This document shows, piece after piece, positions 45,296-55,717 of a DNA stretch of 64,000 bases (position 1 is the stretch's first letter; the number at the start of each line of letters is the position of its first letter). The notes beneath the pieces were generated by a model. The model saw only the letters and a list, made by a program, of their open reading frames with translations, made no database searches and was not told the origin of the DNA. Source of the DNA: Chrysogorgia sp. JL179-B06 (lineage: Eukaryota; Cnidaria; Anthozoa; Scleralcyonacea; Chrysogorgiidae); the NCBI GenBank assembly GCA_035772405.1, contig JAYKKM010000452.1, positions 467,001 to 531,000 of the forward strand, given 5' to 3'. The translations under genes were made by a program, and so were the position numbers.

Positions 45296-46075
45296 CATAT
45301 AAATCTCTTGAGTGAGAATCAAACATTTTTAACTTGCCTTCATTAGTTTTAAAAGTTGCAACAGTGCTGCAGTCAATTGTCAACAGACAATGTTGATAAT
45401 TTGTGAATCCAAAAACAGATTATCGAGAGCATTTTGCAAAGAAAAAAAGGTTCATCCCTACTTGTCATAAACAAATCACCAGCAAACAAGTCACTTTAAC
45501 CGTGACCCAACCAGTGGCCCGGCCCAACCCAGAGAAATGCCACCAGGTAGATATGCATATTACTGCAATATCATCAGTACTGCCAAACATTAATTGTGCT
45601 AATAACATTATTGTGCTAATGTAACGTTCTCTGCTGAATAAAATCATTTTCTGTCTGGCATTAGCTTGAGTGAATACATGAACTGCCGACTTGCCCCAGG
45701 CTAAATGTCTTTAAAGTATAAAGGCTATTTCCAGCAGAAAAATTGTATTTATAGGAATGGTGGATCCCGCGAAGTAATATTTTTTTTTGATTATGCATGT
45801 ATTATTGCAGTCTAAGCTATTTAGTCTAAATTTTCTCATATCGCCTTGGCTAAAATCAGCACATATAGTTGTTAGATGGATCAACAACATCATGATATAT
45901 GGTAGGTGCTGGATGTGCCATTCTCAATAACAATGGAACAAATATTTGAGCAAACCGCAACTTTTATATTGTTCTGTGAGCTGTTGTAATGTTGACAGAT
46001 AAAATATACACTTAGATAAAATAACATCAACATTGTTACAATGTAAAATGAATTTTTGAAATGTATTCCAAAAGA

Positions 46076-47443
46076 CCCACAACGTCCACTCCATTTCTCA
46101 ATAACTGGTCATCCAGAATCTCTATCTTTCCATCTCCATTCAGACTTCTTACATTCCACGTTCCTATCCTGAACCCATTCCTCGAAGTCACATCAACCTT
46201 AACGGCGTCATATACACTTGCGGGTGTTGGCTTGTCGGGATGGGGTTGACGACTTTGATACAACCCCGGTAGTCGTCGACCGGGGGCGTCCTTCTTGTGC
46301 CGGGCTGGACACTGCCCCCTATTAGGTTGTACATCCATGATTTTGCAGAGATGTTTGAATCAATGAGGAGCATGGGAGCTCCCAAGGGAGTGGTAAATAT
46401 TGTGGAGTCAGTGTACGCTGGAGCCGAAGCCAGGATGAGGGGATCATCATGCCAATCTTGGATAAAAACACCACTTGGCTGTAGACAAGGATGCCCTCTT
46501 TCCCCCCTACTGTTCAACAGCTATCTGGAAGCAATAATCCGACAAATGGAGCTGAAAGGCGGGGTAAGGATAGGAGGGACGTTGATTCAGGAAGTAAGGT
46601 ATGCGGACGATGTGTTATTGGTGACGACGACCCGACAAGAGTTGGAACAGAACCTGAAGGAGTTTAGAGATGTATGTACGAGAAATGGAATGGAAGTGAA
46701 CTGGGGCAAAACAAAGGTCATGGTGATACAAGGAGATGATGACGACCGAGAAGAAGTAAACATCGGAAACGAGAGAGTGGAAGTGGTGCAGAGTTTCCAA
46801 TATTTGGGACGGATTTTTGGTGAAGATGGTGGAGACATGAAAGAATTGAGAAGAAGATCTGCAATGGTGAAGGCTGATCTATGGAGGATGTCGAAGATGA
46901 TCGGAAGTGGGAAAGTATCTAAAGATACAAAGGATAGAATCTTTAATTGTATATGTTTATCGAAGCTAATGTACGGGTGTGAGAGTTGGAGAATGAATGA
47001 ATTGGAAAAGAGGATGATTAATGCTGTGGAGTCATGCTATGCGAGGTTGAAAGGAAATGTGAAATGGACAGACATGCGGACAAATACATCGGTCTTTGAG
47101 CAAGTAGAAATGGAACAGGGTGAATTGTTAAAAAGAGTGATCCGAAGAAAAGCGACGTTTGTGGGACACATATCGAGGATGAACGACGATCGGTTGCTAA
47201 AGAGAGTATGGGAGATAAGGGATGGACAACGAGAAATGAAGAGGGGACGACGGCGAACGGAGGTGGATGCGGACGTGACCAAGATGTTTGGTGATTACAA
47301 GGATGTAAAGGAGAGAGCGAGAGATAGAGAGAAATGGAGGGAAGACATCAGGATGGGTGAAATGCCAAAACCTAAGAGAACTGTGTTTTCAATGACATTG
47401 CGGAGTCAACGGGGGAAACCCCAGGACTAGTTATTATTATTAT
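46076..47443 (+). mobile_element. LINE insertion with 5' inversion (twin priming)
   Basis: Flanked by the 12-bp duplication TATTCCAAAAGA (46064-46075 and 47444-47455). The 3' part is forward: RT motifs GCRQGCPLSPLLFN, RYADDVLLVT (catalytic YADD), QYLGRIFGEDGG, LMYGCESW and a GRRRTEVD..W tail, ending 13 bp before the duplication in (TTA)n. The 5' part (46076 to about 46325) is inverted: the minus strand encodes the endonuclease start RIGTWNVRSLNGDGKIEIL. The RT frame is open for over 350 codons, so the insertion is young. Clade probably RTE-like, not certain. Confidence 0.9.
46325..47430 (+). CDS. LINE reverse transcriptase (3' part of the twin-primed insertion)
   Basis: Open frame covering RT blocks from about 3 to the thumb and the C-terminal domain: RQGCPLSPLLFNSYLEAIIR, YADDVLLV, the G(M)EVNWGKTKVM block, then YLG, YGCESW, a W.D...N..V segment, and RRKATFVGHISRMND. 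The first blocks of the palm are missing because of the inversion. RT copies RNA at the nicked target. No stop or shift seen inside. Confidence 0.85.
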
Positions 47444-47704
47444 TATTCCAAAAGATACCTGCAGAAGTATTATTTTGGTTTTAACAAAGTTATTGTTTGC
47501 AACCAATTCTGGCTTTGTATTGCTCAATTGTGATTCCCATATTTAAGGCCAATGTTTAGTATTTAATTTAACTGCAAGACAATGAACTATCTGGATGTTT
47601 ATAATTTTGAGAAGTGCAGAGGCTAGTTTCTGCAGTCTGTTCAGTAAGTTTGTCGACAGCGACTTCGTTTAGTTTGATTTTAACGAACACAATGCGGGAA
47701 TTGC

Positions 47705-48002
47705 CCATTACCTTGGTTAAAACTTAAAGACAAATTACCTTGGCAGTAACACTATTAAACCGCATGAGCCGATCGAGTGAAAGTAGTGCCTGACCAAAAT
47801 AAATGTAAGACTGTCAGTGAAGTCGGTCATTTGCAACGAGATTTTCAAATGGTTCCGACAAACAACAAGGTTCAATACTAGATTTCGGTATACGATAATT
47901 ACCTTGGTTAAATCTTAAAGACAAATTTACCTGGCAGTACCACTATTAAACCACATGAGCCAATCGAGTGAAAGTAGCGCCTGACCAAAATAATGTTAGA
48001 TA
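47705..48002. repeat. ~103-bp direct repeat
   Basis: ATTACCTTGGTTAAA..GCCTGACCAAAATAA is at 47707 and again at 47900 with about ten differences. Confidence 0.8.
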
Positions 48003-48321
48003 TTATAAACAACAATGGCGGCCATGCAACAAATATCTCGGCAAACTTCGCTGTTTTCCGTAACGTGTTCGGTTGTGATGTAGTGTTCTCAATCTCACAT
48101 ACATACATACATTTTCGATAACTAAGTGTATGATGACTACGTCATCAGACACAAAAATATAAACACTGTAAATAAGTTAATTTTTTTGTTTTTTAATTAA
48201 AAATTGGCATTACTAAAACTACAACATGATTGATTGCTATTATTCTTATTACAATCTTTTTTACATTTCTTATTATAAATTCTTACTATTATATCTCCTA
48301 AAATTGTTTCTATTTTGTTTT

Positions 48322-48790
48322 TTAATTTAATATCATTTTTATTTTTTTACGTTCATTTTTAAATATTTTTTGTTTATTATTATTTTCGACTTCATTACGA
48401 CATTTATTGTATAAATATAATAAACTCCAATTTCCACACACGGTAGTATTTTTGGATTGTAAAGTTTTACTTTGGACATGATGAAATTTTAATCCCATTT
48501 TTACACTATAATCATACCAATATTCACGTTTATAAAAAGATACATCTTTGGCAAAACTATCAAAAAAATATATTTTCTTTATTCACCCATATAGCAACCC
48601 AATGTTGACCACTTTGATCTGCTTCGTCCGTATTCCAAATCCAACAGGAGGGATAAATAATTCTTAGGAAAAATATTTGCAGGAAATGTTCCCAAATAAT
48701 ATTGATTTAAAAATTTATTGATTTTAGCAATTTTATTAATTTCTAGATGTTTTTCTTCGCCATTGTCTTCGGTCTGTATATTTTGGCGTC
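48322..48790 (-). pseudogene. Adenovirus-type maturation cysteine protease (adenain-like, C5)
   Basis: Read on the minus strand over two frame changes (near 48655 and 48570): INKFLNQYYLGTFPANIFPK, then WIWNTDEADQSGQHWVAIWV with the catalytic His (48602-48604), FFDSFAKDVSFYKREYW, FHHVQSK (oxyanion Gln) and TTVCGNWSLLYLYNK with the catalytic Cys (48436-48438), ending in a basic tail. The order His, acidic, Gln, Cys is that of adenoviral proteases and of the PRO gene of Polintons, which cut capsid precursors. The frames are too broken to stand out as a long ORF. Confidence 0.8.
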
Positions 48791-49428
48791 GTGGGTGGTA
48801 CGGGTATTCGTGAGGGAAGGAGTGAGGGTATTAACGAACCCTCACCATCAGTACCAGAAGAATCATACGTCTTTTTATCCAACGATAAATAACGTTGTCG
48901 TAATTTTATATTTCGTATATAATGTGCAGGCATATGCAATTTTTTCAATTCTTTTAACGCAATTAACTGTTTATTTTGTGAAAGATTGTACATGTTTTGT
49001 ACACGGACATTATGGGTTAAATCATATATTAAATCATGATGATTTATTTTCAGTTCGTTAATTTTTATTACATCTCTATCTTTAAGTTTAATTTTTTTCT
49101 TTTCAAGAAATTATTTTATAAAATGTGCACTTGTTTCAGTCGGTGTTTTCTTTTTCTCAGGTGGGGGGATTAGCATCATTATCATTATCATCTTCTTCAT
49201 CTTTTGTTGTCTTTTTAAAAATCTAACCATATTTTCACTGGTGCGTTGATTATTATCAATTTTATTCATTTCTTCTTTCATTATGTTTTTACTTTCAATA
49301 AGTTCAAATTCATTTTTTTTGTTAATTCCTTGCAATAATCGTTCATTTTCATGATCATTTTTGTGTAAATCTAAAATTTCATTTAATTTACTCGGATTAA
49401 CTAATTACATTTTATTAACTTCTGTCAT
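48770..49428 (-). pseudogene. Charged coiled protein upstream of protease
   Basis: ATG at 49428 reads MTEVNKM then an in-frame TAA, then LVNPSKLNEILDLHKNDHEN and a long Lys/Glu/Met-rich helical stretch (NMVRFLKRQQKMKKMIMIMM) to 49111. After a frame change come INELKINHHDLIYDLTHN and KLRQRYLSLDKKTYDSSGTD. It may be one virion core gene or may run on into the protease frame. No family recognised. Confidence 0.45.
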
Positions 49429-49620
49429 TTTTTTTTATCTGTTGGTAAAGTAATTTGTATGCTTTTTGATATATGTTGATTATTCGAAAATCCTCAGATA
49501 ATAAAATTTTTAAATCCTTTTCCTTTATTTTGTTCTTAACAAACTTATTTAAAATAATCAGGGGAAATTTGGATAGAAATTTTTTTATTTAAAATATTTT
49601 TAGCAATGAATTGTAATTTA

Positions 49621-50034
49621 TTAATCAATTGAGTGTTTAATAATGAATTTTTTTATCAATATCTGCTTTAAGATATTTTTTAACGATGGTAAAAAATCCT
49701 TTTTTTTTTCAGAGGTCTTTTTCTTTAATTTATTTATTTTAACTATTGTTTCTAAAAGCTTCAAATCATCTTCACAACTTGATGAAGAAGAATACAATGA
49801 ACTTTCACAGACCATTTCATCACTAACATCATTGCTAACAACATCACTATCATTTTCACTTCCATCTCCAACACTGCTTTCATCACTTGAATCACCAATT
49901 TTTTTTAACTCATCATCTTTTTTAATTTCATCATTTTTCTTTTCTTCATTATCTTTTTTTATTCCATTAATATTTTCTTCATTCATTTTTTTATGCATAA
50001 GGTTTAATTGGTGGAAATATAAGAATATGTTCAC
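49621..50034 (-). CDS. Lys/Glu/Ser-rich low-complexity protein
   Basis: A 137-codon frame: Lys/Asn/Glu-rich start, a Ser/Asp run (SSDESSVGDGSENDSDVVSN), SSSSSCEDDLKLLE, then a Lys-rich end. Sits directly downstream of the major capsid gene. Probably disordered; could be a scaffold or core protein. A frame change after 49621 may extend it (NKLQFIAKNIL). Confidence 0.5.
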   Translation of the reverse strand: MNIFLYFHQLNLMHKKMNEENINGIKKDNEEKKNDEIKKDDELKKIGDSSDESSVGDGSENDSDVVSNDVSDEMVCESSLYSSSSSCEDDLKLLETIVKINKLKKKTSEKKKDFLPSLKNILKQILIKKFIIKHSID

Positions 50035-50164
50035 GATTTAAGGGTATATGATTAATAACTTTTTTTTGTTTTTTGCTTTATTTATTCTATTCTTTCTCGT
50101 AATTTGTTTTGTTTTCTTCCTTTTTTATTTTTTTACACTATCCTGTTGTAACAAATGTTGAAAG

Positions 50165-51433
50165 TTAAATGTCGTGTAATAATCTTGCTGGGGTATTTAT
50201 TCCTACTTTAATTTCATTTCGAAATTCACCAATAAAAATTAATGCTCCTGCAACAGTATCTTGAGAAAAATGAAAATCAACATTAACATTTCCCGATGGT
50301 TTTACAGGTAATACTGCAAGATGAGAGTCACAATATACGTTTACAAATTCACTATAAGTCATAGGCATTTCTGAATAGTCACGATTTAATACCCTTCGTA
50401 ATTTTGTATAAGCTTCAACATGATTTTCTATTCTTCCAACAACAGCATTATTGACCGTAACTTCCACATTATCATAATTAGGCCATGTATAATCATAAAT
50501 ATTACGAATATATGAACCATTCCAATTCGCTAAAGGTGAAAATAATATAAAAAGACGTGTAGGAACGCTACCATTAAACACATCAATGACTTGATGTGAT
50601 CTTCGTCCTCCAATTACTGTTTCGGTAATACAACGAGCAATGCTTGTATAATATTTTGTTTCTTTATTATGTGTTACCATTTCTGAATTAATTGCAGCAG
50701 CTAATTGATTTTTAGGTTTAAATATAGGAATTTTTATTTTATAATCTTCAAGGGAAATTGTAGTATCAGCAATAGGCATATTAGCGTGATTTACACCCAT
50801 CATTATAATTGAATTTAATGCCCCTGTTAAACGTAATTCAATTTTATATACAGTTGGAAGATATATTTCACTCCCACCTTCACTAAATAATGAACAATCA
50901 ACATCATCTATCAATTTCTGAACTTGATTTTGAAATGCAATTACTCTTTGTCTTCCTCCGAGATTTACGACATGTGCACCATCAGCAAAACCCACGATAC
51001 TATTCATATTAGAATGAGTATCTAAATATGCTAAATTAATGGCTTTAGAATCCTTATAACCAGACGGTAATTGACGCGATAAAAATAGCACCATAGATGT
51101 TATATGTGCAAAGTTATCTGATGGAGTAATTAAATTTTCATTTACTTTTAATTATTTTGTTTTCCACATTGTGCGAAGTGGTAACGGTGTAATTGCAAAC
51201 GCTGCATTTGCCGGTGCTATTGCTCCAGCAGTATTTATAATTGATACTGTAGCCATTATTTTAGCATCACTTGTTTTCATTAATCCAACAGAATTCCCGT
51301 GTCTTGTGAACGTATATACTGACGAAGTAGAATCACTAGGCGTAGCAATAATTTCAGTTTCACGGCATTCAATAAACGTATCGTTATAGGGTGATGAAGT
51401 AAAAAATTGTAAAGGTTCACTAAATAATGTCAT
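50165..51433 (-). pseudogene. Major capsid protein (double jelly-roll, Polinton type)
   Basis: Start at 51433. The first 93 codons end in an in-frame TAA (51152-51154), after which the same frame stays open for about 329 codons to 50165. Pattern typical of Polinton/adintovirus capsid proteins: VNENLITPSDNFAHITS after the first strands, SLFSEGG..YLPTVYKIELRL (cf. P...LPGV...I.L.R), RSHQVIDVFNGSVPTRLFIL (the P.R....F segment), DYTWPNYDNVEVTVNN, and NVNVDFHFSQDTVAGALIFI..F at the end. Trimers of this fold form the capsid shell. Apart from the single stop the gene looks intact, the best preserved large gene here. Confidence 0.8.
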
Positions 51434-51485
51434 GTTTTTCTACTTCTTCAATTATTTTATTACTCATTTTTTTATCAGTTTTTTT

Positions 51486-51629
51486 TTAAACATTAATTTT
51501 AAGAATATTCGATATTGTCCCCAACACTTGAGGAAGAAACATGTCCAATGCCTACGCTCCAGCAAAACCTCCTTTTTGTATTTTTTTGTTTTTTCTTTTT
51601 TTTATATATTGATATTTTTTTCGTGTCAT
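51486..51629 (-). pseudogene. Small basic GG-motif virion protein
   Basis: MTRKKYQYIKKRKNKKIQKG then GFAGA, an in-frame TAG, and LDMFLPQVLGTISNILKINV to a stop. Basic head, GGF, hydrophobic helix: same plan as the pX-like protein at 42738. Lies just upstream of the major capsid gene. TATAAAAAA about 50 bp before the ATG. Confidence 0.5.
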
Positions 51630-51719
51630 TTTTTACAAATACCCTCTTAAAAACATCAAAAGACGATTGTGATTTTTTATAAAAAATATATTTTTATTTA
51701 TACATTTTTTATTTACAAT

Positions 51720-52306
51720 TTATCTATTTTGTAAAAATCGTATTACATTTGAATCTATTTTTTTTCTTTTCTTATTATTGGGTGAAGAATAATTATCTAA
51801 ATTTAAATTTGGAGGTAATCCCACTCCTTCGTTTAATAAAATTTCTTTCTTAGTAGGATTTTGTTTATTTTTTCTTTTCACAATAAAAAACGATGAAGAA
51901 TATTTTTTCCATGATTACCACCATTTAACAATGCAGTATAATCTTCTTCGGAAAGTTCATATTTTTTTTTCCAGCCATTATTTTCGTCTTCAAATAAATT
52001 TATATATATTTTAATTTTTTCTCCCTTGAGAGGTGGTTCGTTCTCATAGATAATAAAAAACTGAAGTGATTGTTTAGCATCTTTTTCACTCATAAATAAA
52101 AAATAGGGAAAATGTTTTTTTTCCTCATTTAATGAAACATGAGGATTTTTTTCATCAATGTGAAATAATTCTTTTCTATTAAATAAAAAACATTGTTTTG
52201 AACCAGCAATAGGTGTAGTTGAAGAAATGTTGTTGTTGTATAGCAGTGAAATCAATTTTTCTTGCACAAACAAGTCGAAATGAATTTTGTATATTTTTAT
52301 ATTCAA
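51720..52306 (-). pseudogene. Unknown ~195-aa structural-block gene
   Basis: MNIKIYKIHFDLFVQEKLIS start; open to 51878 (ends HGKNILHRFLL), then a frame change leads to KRKNKQNPTKKEILLNEGVG..KKRKKIDSNVIRFLQ and a stop at 51720. Between minor and major capsid genes on the same strand, so a virion role is likely. No family recognised. Confidence 0.45.
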
Positions 52307-52430
52307 CTGAATTTAAATTCCATAAAAAATGTCCCACTATTTACTAATTTGTAAAGAGAAAAAGGATAAACTAAAATATATTGGATAATTTCCATAATAC
52401 CGTTTTTTTCTTCAAGTTCAATTAAAAGCA

Positions 52431-53380
52431 TTATGATGGATGTACTAAACAATCAATACTAAGCGATCCCGAATCAAAAGGAACTAAATTTCCTTGTATA
52501 TCTTTAACTTTAATATGAATTTCGCTTATAATATCTTTTTTAAATTTTCTCAATGATTTCGGAGGATTATAACAAACCAGTTGACCATTACTGCTACTAC
52601 CACCTTGTTTTGACCATTGAATGGGTACTGTTGTTAACAATTCAGCACAACTATCTCCAACTAGCCCCAATTCTATTTCATCACAATATATAAACATTTT
52701 ATTCAAACCATTGGATATATCAGGCAAGGAAATCAAAATGTTTTGAAAGAAAAGTATAGGGTATGGGTGTATCTTTTTTTATTTCAAACAAGAGGGGTGC
52801 GATATTAAGATCATTTTTATTTTTTAAACCAAGCATAAAAGCTAATTTTTGCGAAAATAATAAATTAATACAAATATCAAGAGGCAATTTGATCACCGTT
52901 TTTTTCATACCTACTCGGGTTAGATACATGTAGTCGAAATGTATTCACACTACCCCCATCAATAGCGATATTACCCGTTTCATATACCCAATACTCAGTT
53001 TGAATATTAACATTAACAATTACTTTACCATTTAACCCAATAGCAAAAAAAATCACAAATCCTTCTAAGATATTATTTAAGAATTTAATTAATGAGGATA
53101 AATCATAAATTCCCTCGGGTATAATAATTTTATCCGATGTATAATCGGGATTGGTAAAAAAAATTTTCAACGTACGTATAAAATTCTTATAGCTTATAGT
53201 AAATGAAAAAAATTCTTCACCTACAATATTTTTATTTGTTTGATAACACACTTGTAAAACTTCTAAAAAACAGTCATTATTCGTAGCATCAATGGGTTGT
53301 GAAATTTTCAGTACAAAATCATTAATCAAATTCTTTTGAAGTCCTTTTGATTTCAAATTACTGGTAATGTGTAAATTCAT
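52431..53380 (-). pseudogene. Minor capsid protein (penton, single jelly-roll)
   Basis: Start ATG overlaps the integrase stop (ATGA). N-terminal NLHITSN..LKISQPIDA, a central IPEGIYDLSSLIKFLN (cf. the G.Y.....L...IN of the family), then, after a shift near 52925, KLAFMLGLK and, after a second shift near 52730, LPDISNGLNKMFIYCDEIE, LVGDS, VCYNPPKSLRKF, IHIKVKDIQGNLVPFDSGSL. These match the order in Polinton minor capsid proteins (YVYCDI......VGD, Y.P......I.I...G..VPF..G). Forms the capsid vertices. Confidence 0.8.
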
Positions 53381-54279
53381 TTTTTTTTTAAAACTTGTAA
53401 TTCAGCACGATAAAAAATTCCTTTAATTTCTTCACATTGTTCGTCTTCTAATTGATACGTAACAGGATCAGTGATATATACTTTTTTAATAAAAAATATT
53501 TCATTGGTCCATCTTCGAAGGCTACTTTTTCCAAAAATATTATTTTTTGCTCGTACAATACGCACACGAGTTCCTTCCTGTACTAAATCTTTCTAGGTAT
53601 GGGATAATTTAAATGATCACGTAATATTTTATATTTTACTTTACGTATTTTTCGTTTTTTTTCTTCACGATAAATTTCAAAAGGTGTTGCACCAGCTAAT
53701 GCTTTATGGGGTGAATTATTATAACGGTTAACAATAAGGGGTAAATACTATATATAATCAAATTCTCCAGTCATTGTTAAAACACGACGAACCATTGTTT
53801 TTAAAGTTCCAATAACACGCTCCACATGTGATGCTTTCATTTCTCTATTATACGTATGAAATACTGAAAAATTATACTTTTTACTTAATTTCGAATATAT
53901 ACTTTTTAATCACTTTGAATTTTAACAGGAGCTATTCCCTCTTCAATAAGAATACTTTCAAATTTATTTTTAACATTATTAGACGTTTTCTTTTTTATTA
54001 ATTTTACCCAACAAAATCTTGAAAAAATATCAATCCAAACCAGCCAATAACGATATTGATTATTATATCGAGCTAAATATTTATTTTCAGCTAAATCAAT
54101 TTCCCATTGTTCATTATTATTATTAACAGAATATTTCAAACGTCTATATATTTTTTATTACTACTATGTAATCTATATTTAGAATAATCGTCATCAGTTA
54201 ATGTCTCGCCTTTTAATAATCTTGAAGCTTTTTCAATAAAGTCAGCGGAAAACTTGGATTTCTTCTTATGTTTATTCAT
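53377..54279 (-). pseudogene. Retrovirus-like integrase of Polinton type
   Basis: Start MNKHKKKSKFSADFIEKASR; a shift near 54150 leads to the DDE core: EQWEIDLAENKYLARYNN (first D), YWLVWIDIFSRFCWVKLI, VKIQSD (second D), a shift near 53905, then HVERVIGTLKTMV (catalytic E) and NRYNNSPHKALAGATPFEIY. An in-frame TAG lies at 53748-53750 and a stop near 53594. The C-terminal domain continues to 53377 (GTRVRIVRAKNNIFGKSSLR, W..EIFFI..V, Y.LED.....IKG.FY..ELQVL), an SH3-like DNA-binding domain. Inserts the element into host DNA. Confidence 0.85.
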
Positions 54280-54379
54280 TTCTGTAAAAATAAATTTTTA
54301 TATATTATATCAAGTTCAGCAAGTAACTCTTGATCACGTAATATTCCCATTAAATCTACAGTATTTCTATATTTTTACA

Positions 54380-55224
54380 TTACAACTCTTCATTTATAGT
54401 GTTACCATAATAACATAATGTATCTTTTATATTTTTACCACATTTAAAACGATAATAAAAAATTTCTGAAAGTACAGTTGGATTTAATGAAAATATTTCA
54501 TTTGATAATAAACACACCTCATCATCATCATCGTCATCATCAATTTCCACTTTTATTTTCTTATGTGTTATTTCATCATCAACATCATCAGCGTCAGAGG
54601 AAAACGGTTTCTTTTTCTTTCCTCCTCCTCGTTTTGTGGTGGTAGTCAATTGGGATTTCTGATTTGTGGCATGATTATAATTTCTTAAACCAATAATATA
54701 TTCAGACAAGGAATCTTTCTTTTTTATATGAAAACTACCCCATTCATCAATCCATGAAATTTCACGCGTAGTGGCAATGATTGTTGCTTGTTGATTGTTG
54801 ACATTGGTTTTGGTGTTGGATCATCGTCAAATACCAAATCCTCATCGGGTATAGCGGTATGTTGATGTTGATGACAAATTTCAAGACCATTCCACTTGTC
54901 TGTACGAACTACCATACGAGATGATTCCCTTTTCCAATTTTCATATTCACATACTACAACAAAGACATTTTGTCCCGATGTCCGTTGAGTGTTAATCTTG
55001 TTAAGAACATTCAATAATGCAGCAACATGTTCGGCTTTCACATCAACATATGAATTCAGGGTAAACTTATCACATGTTTTACTTGTAGGATAAGCTTTTG
55101 CTAGTATAGCATCACCATTGATTTTTTTTTGTGCAATTAATTTTACAGACAAATCTGTATAAGATTGCAATTTAAATTGATTACTAAGATGAAATCTCGA
55201 ATAATATTCTTTGTTGGACATCAT
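54380..55224 (-). pseudogene. Unknown ~280-aa protein with an acidic run
   Basis: MMSNKEYYSRFHLSNQFKLQ start, open to about 54790, then a one-base change into REISWIDEWGSFHIKKKDSL and on to a stop at 54380. A basic cluster (KRGGGKKKKP) precedes an Asp run (DDDDDDDEV). The N-terminal half (KLIAQKKINGDAILAKAYPT, WNGLEIC) has no recognised family. TATAAA lies about 40 bp upstream (55266-55261), within a short divergent spacer. Confidence 0.5.
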
Positions 55225-55260
55225 GATAGAATAATGATTTTTGATGCAATGCGTTGCTCA

Positions 55261-55318
55261 TTTATACCCTCGTTATAACGAGTATTTTTTAAAATTTTTT
55301 TTTAAAAAGTGTATAAAA
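55261..55318. promoter_or_regulatory. Bidirectional promoter with two TATA boxes
   Basis: TATAAA on the minus strand at 55266-55261 faces the gene starting at 55224; TATAAAA on the plus strand at 55312-55318 faces the gene starting at 55356. Both are about 40 bp from their ATG. Confidence 0.5.
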
Positions 55319-55355
55319 TAATCAATCAAAAACACTTTTTATTCATTCAAAAAAA

Positions 55356-55598
55356 ATGTATTGTGCAAGATGCAGCAATTATTTGGATTCTATAGTTGAT
55401 TTTGGAGTACATTATACATGTCATGAATGCAGTGTCAATGTTCATTATTGCAAATATTGTACAAGAAATTATACAAGAAATATTTATAGTAGAATAATTG
55501 ATCAATGTGAATGTGATGGTAGAATAGAAAGATGGAAAACAAATCAATATTCGAAAATAAAATTTTTTTTTTATTACACCAATAAATTGTATAATTGA
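55356..55598 (+). CDS. Small zinc-ribbon-like protein (80 aa)
   Basis: Intact frame with CARC, CHEC, CKYC and CEC pairs in the first 60 residues, spaced as in a treble-clef or RING-like zinc fold. It is the only plus-strand gene in the right half of the element. The exact family is not recognised. Confidence 0.6.
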   Translation: MYCARCSNYLDSIVDFGVHYTCHECSVNVHYCKYCTRNYTRNIYSRIIDQCECDGRIERWKTNQYSKIKFFFYYTNKLYN

Positions 55599-55717
55599 TT
55601 TATATTACAATTTTTTATATCAAACAAACTCGTTTGTTTTCTTTGCATATTCCCTAAAATTTTACATAACTTTTTATGTTGTTTTTTTGTTTTTACTTTA
55701 CATTCTATTTTATTTTT

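Larger units (their letters stand above)
43915..46075. repeat. Tandem segmental duplication, ~1 kb units
   Basis: The unit minisatellite + AATGCCATATAAATCTCTTG..TATTCCAAAAGATACC is present at about 43915-44850 and again at 45120-46075, with the word array of 44860-45120 between. The copies are about 95% alike by eye. Copy 2 is interrupted by the LINE at 46076; copy 1 is the empty site. Confidence 0.85.
42980..48150. other. 5-kb non-viral block inside the virus-like element
   Basis: Interrupts the element between the pX-like gene and the protease. TGTGTCTGATGAC occurs at the left edge (about 42995) and its exact complement GTCATCAGACACA at the right edge (about 48139), so the block may be a large insertion with 13-bp inverted ends; no target duplication is evident. 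Inside are minisatellites, a tandem ~1-kb duplication, a word array and a twin-primed LINE, all listed separately. Confidence 0.55.

Noticed and set aside
43800..45383. Open frames rich in FPHPLLPGTHCFHTHC
   Set aside because: Translation of the 32-bp minisatellite in several frames.
46036..47282. Minus-strand frames across the RT region at 46.5-47.3 kb
   Set aside because: Shadows of the forward RT frame. Only the 46076-46325 minus-strand endonuclease start is genuine.
51432..51650. Plus-strand 72-codon frame opposite the capsid start
   Set aside because: Phe/Ile/Ser-rich antisense of the Lys-rich small virion protein and spacer.
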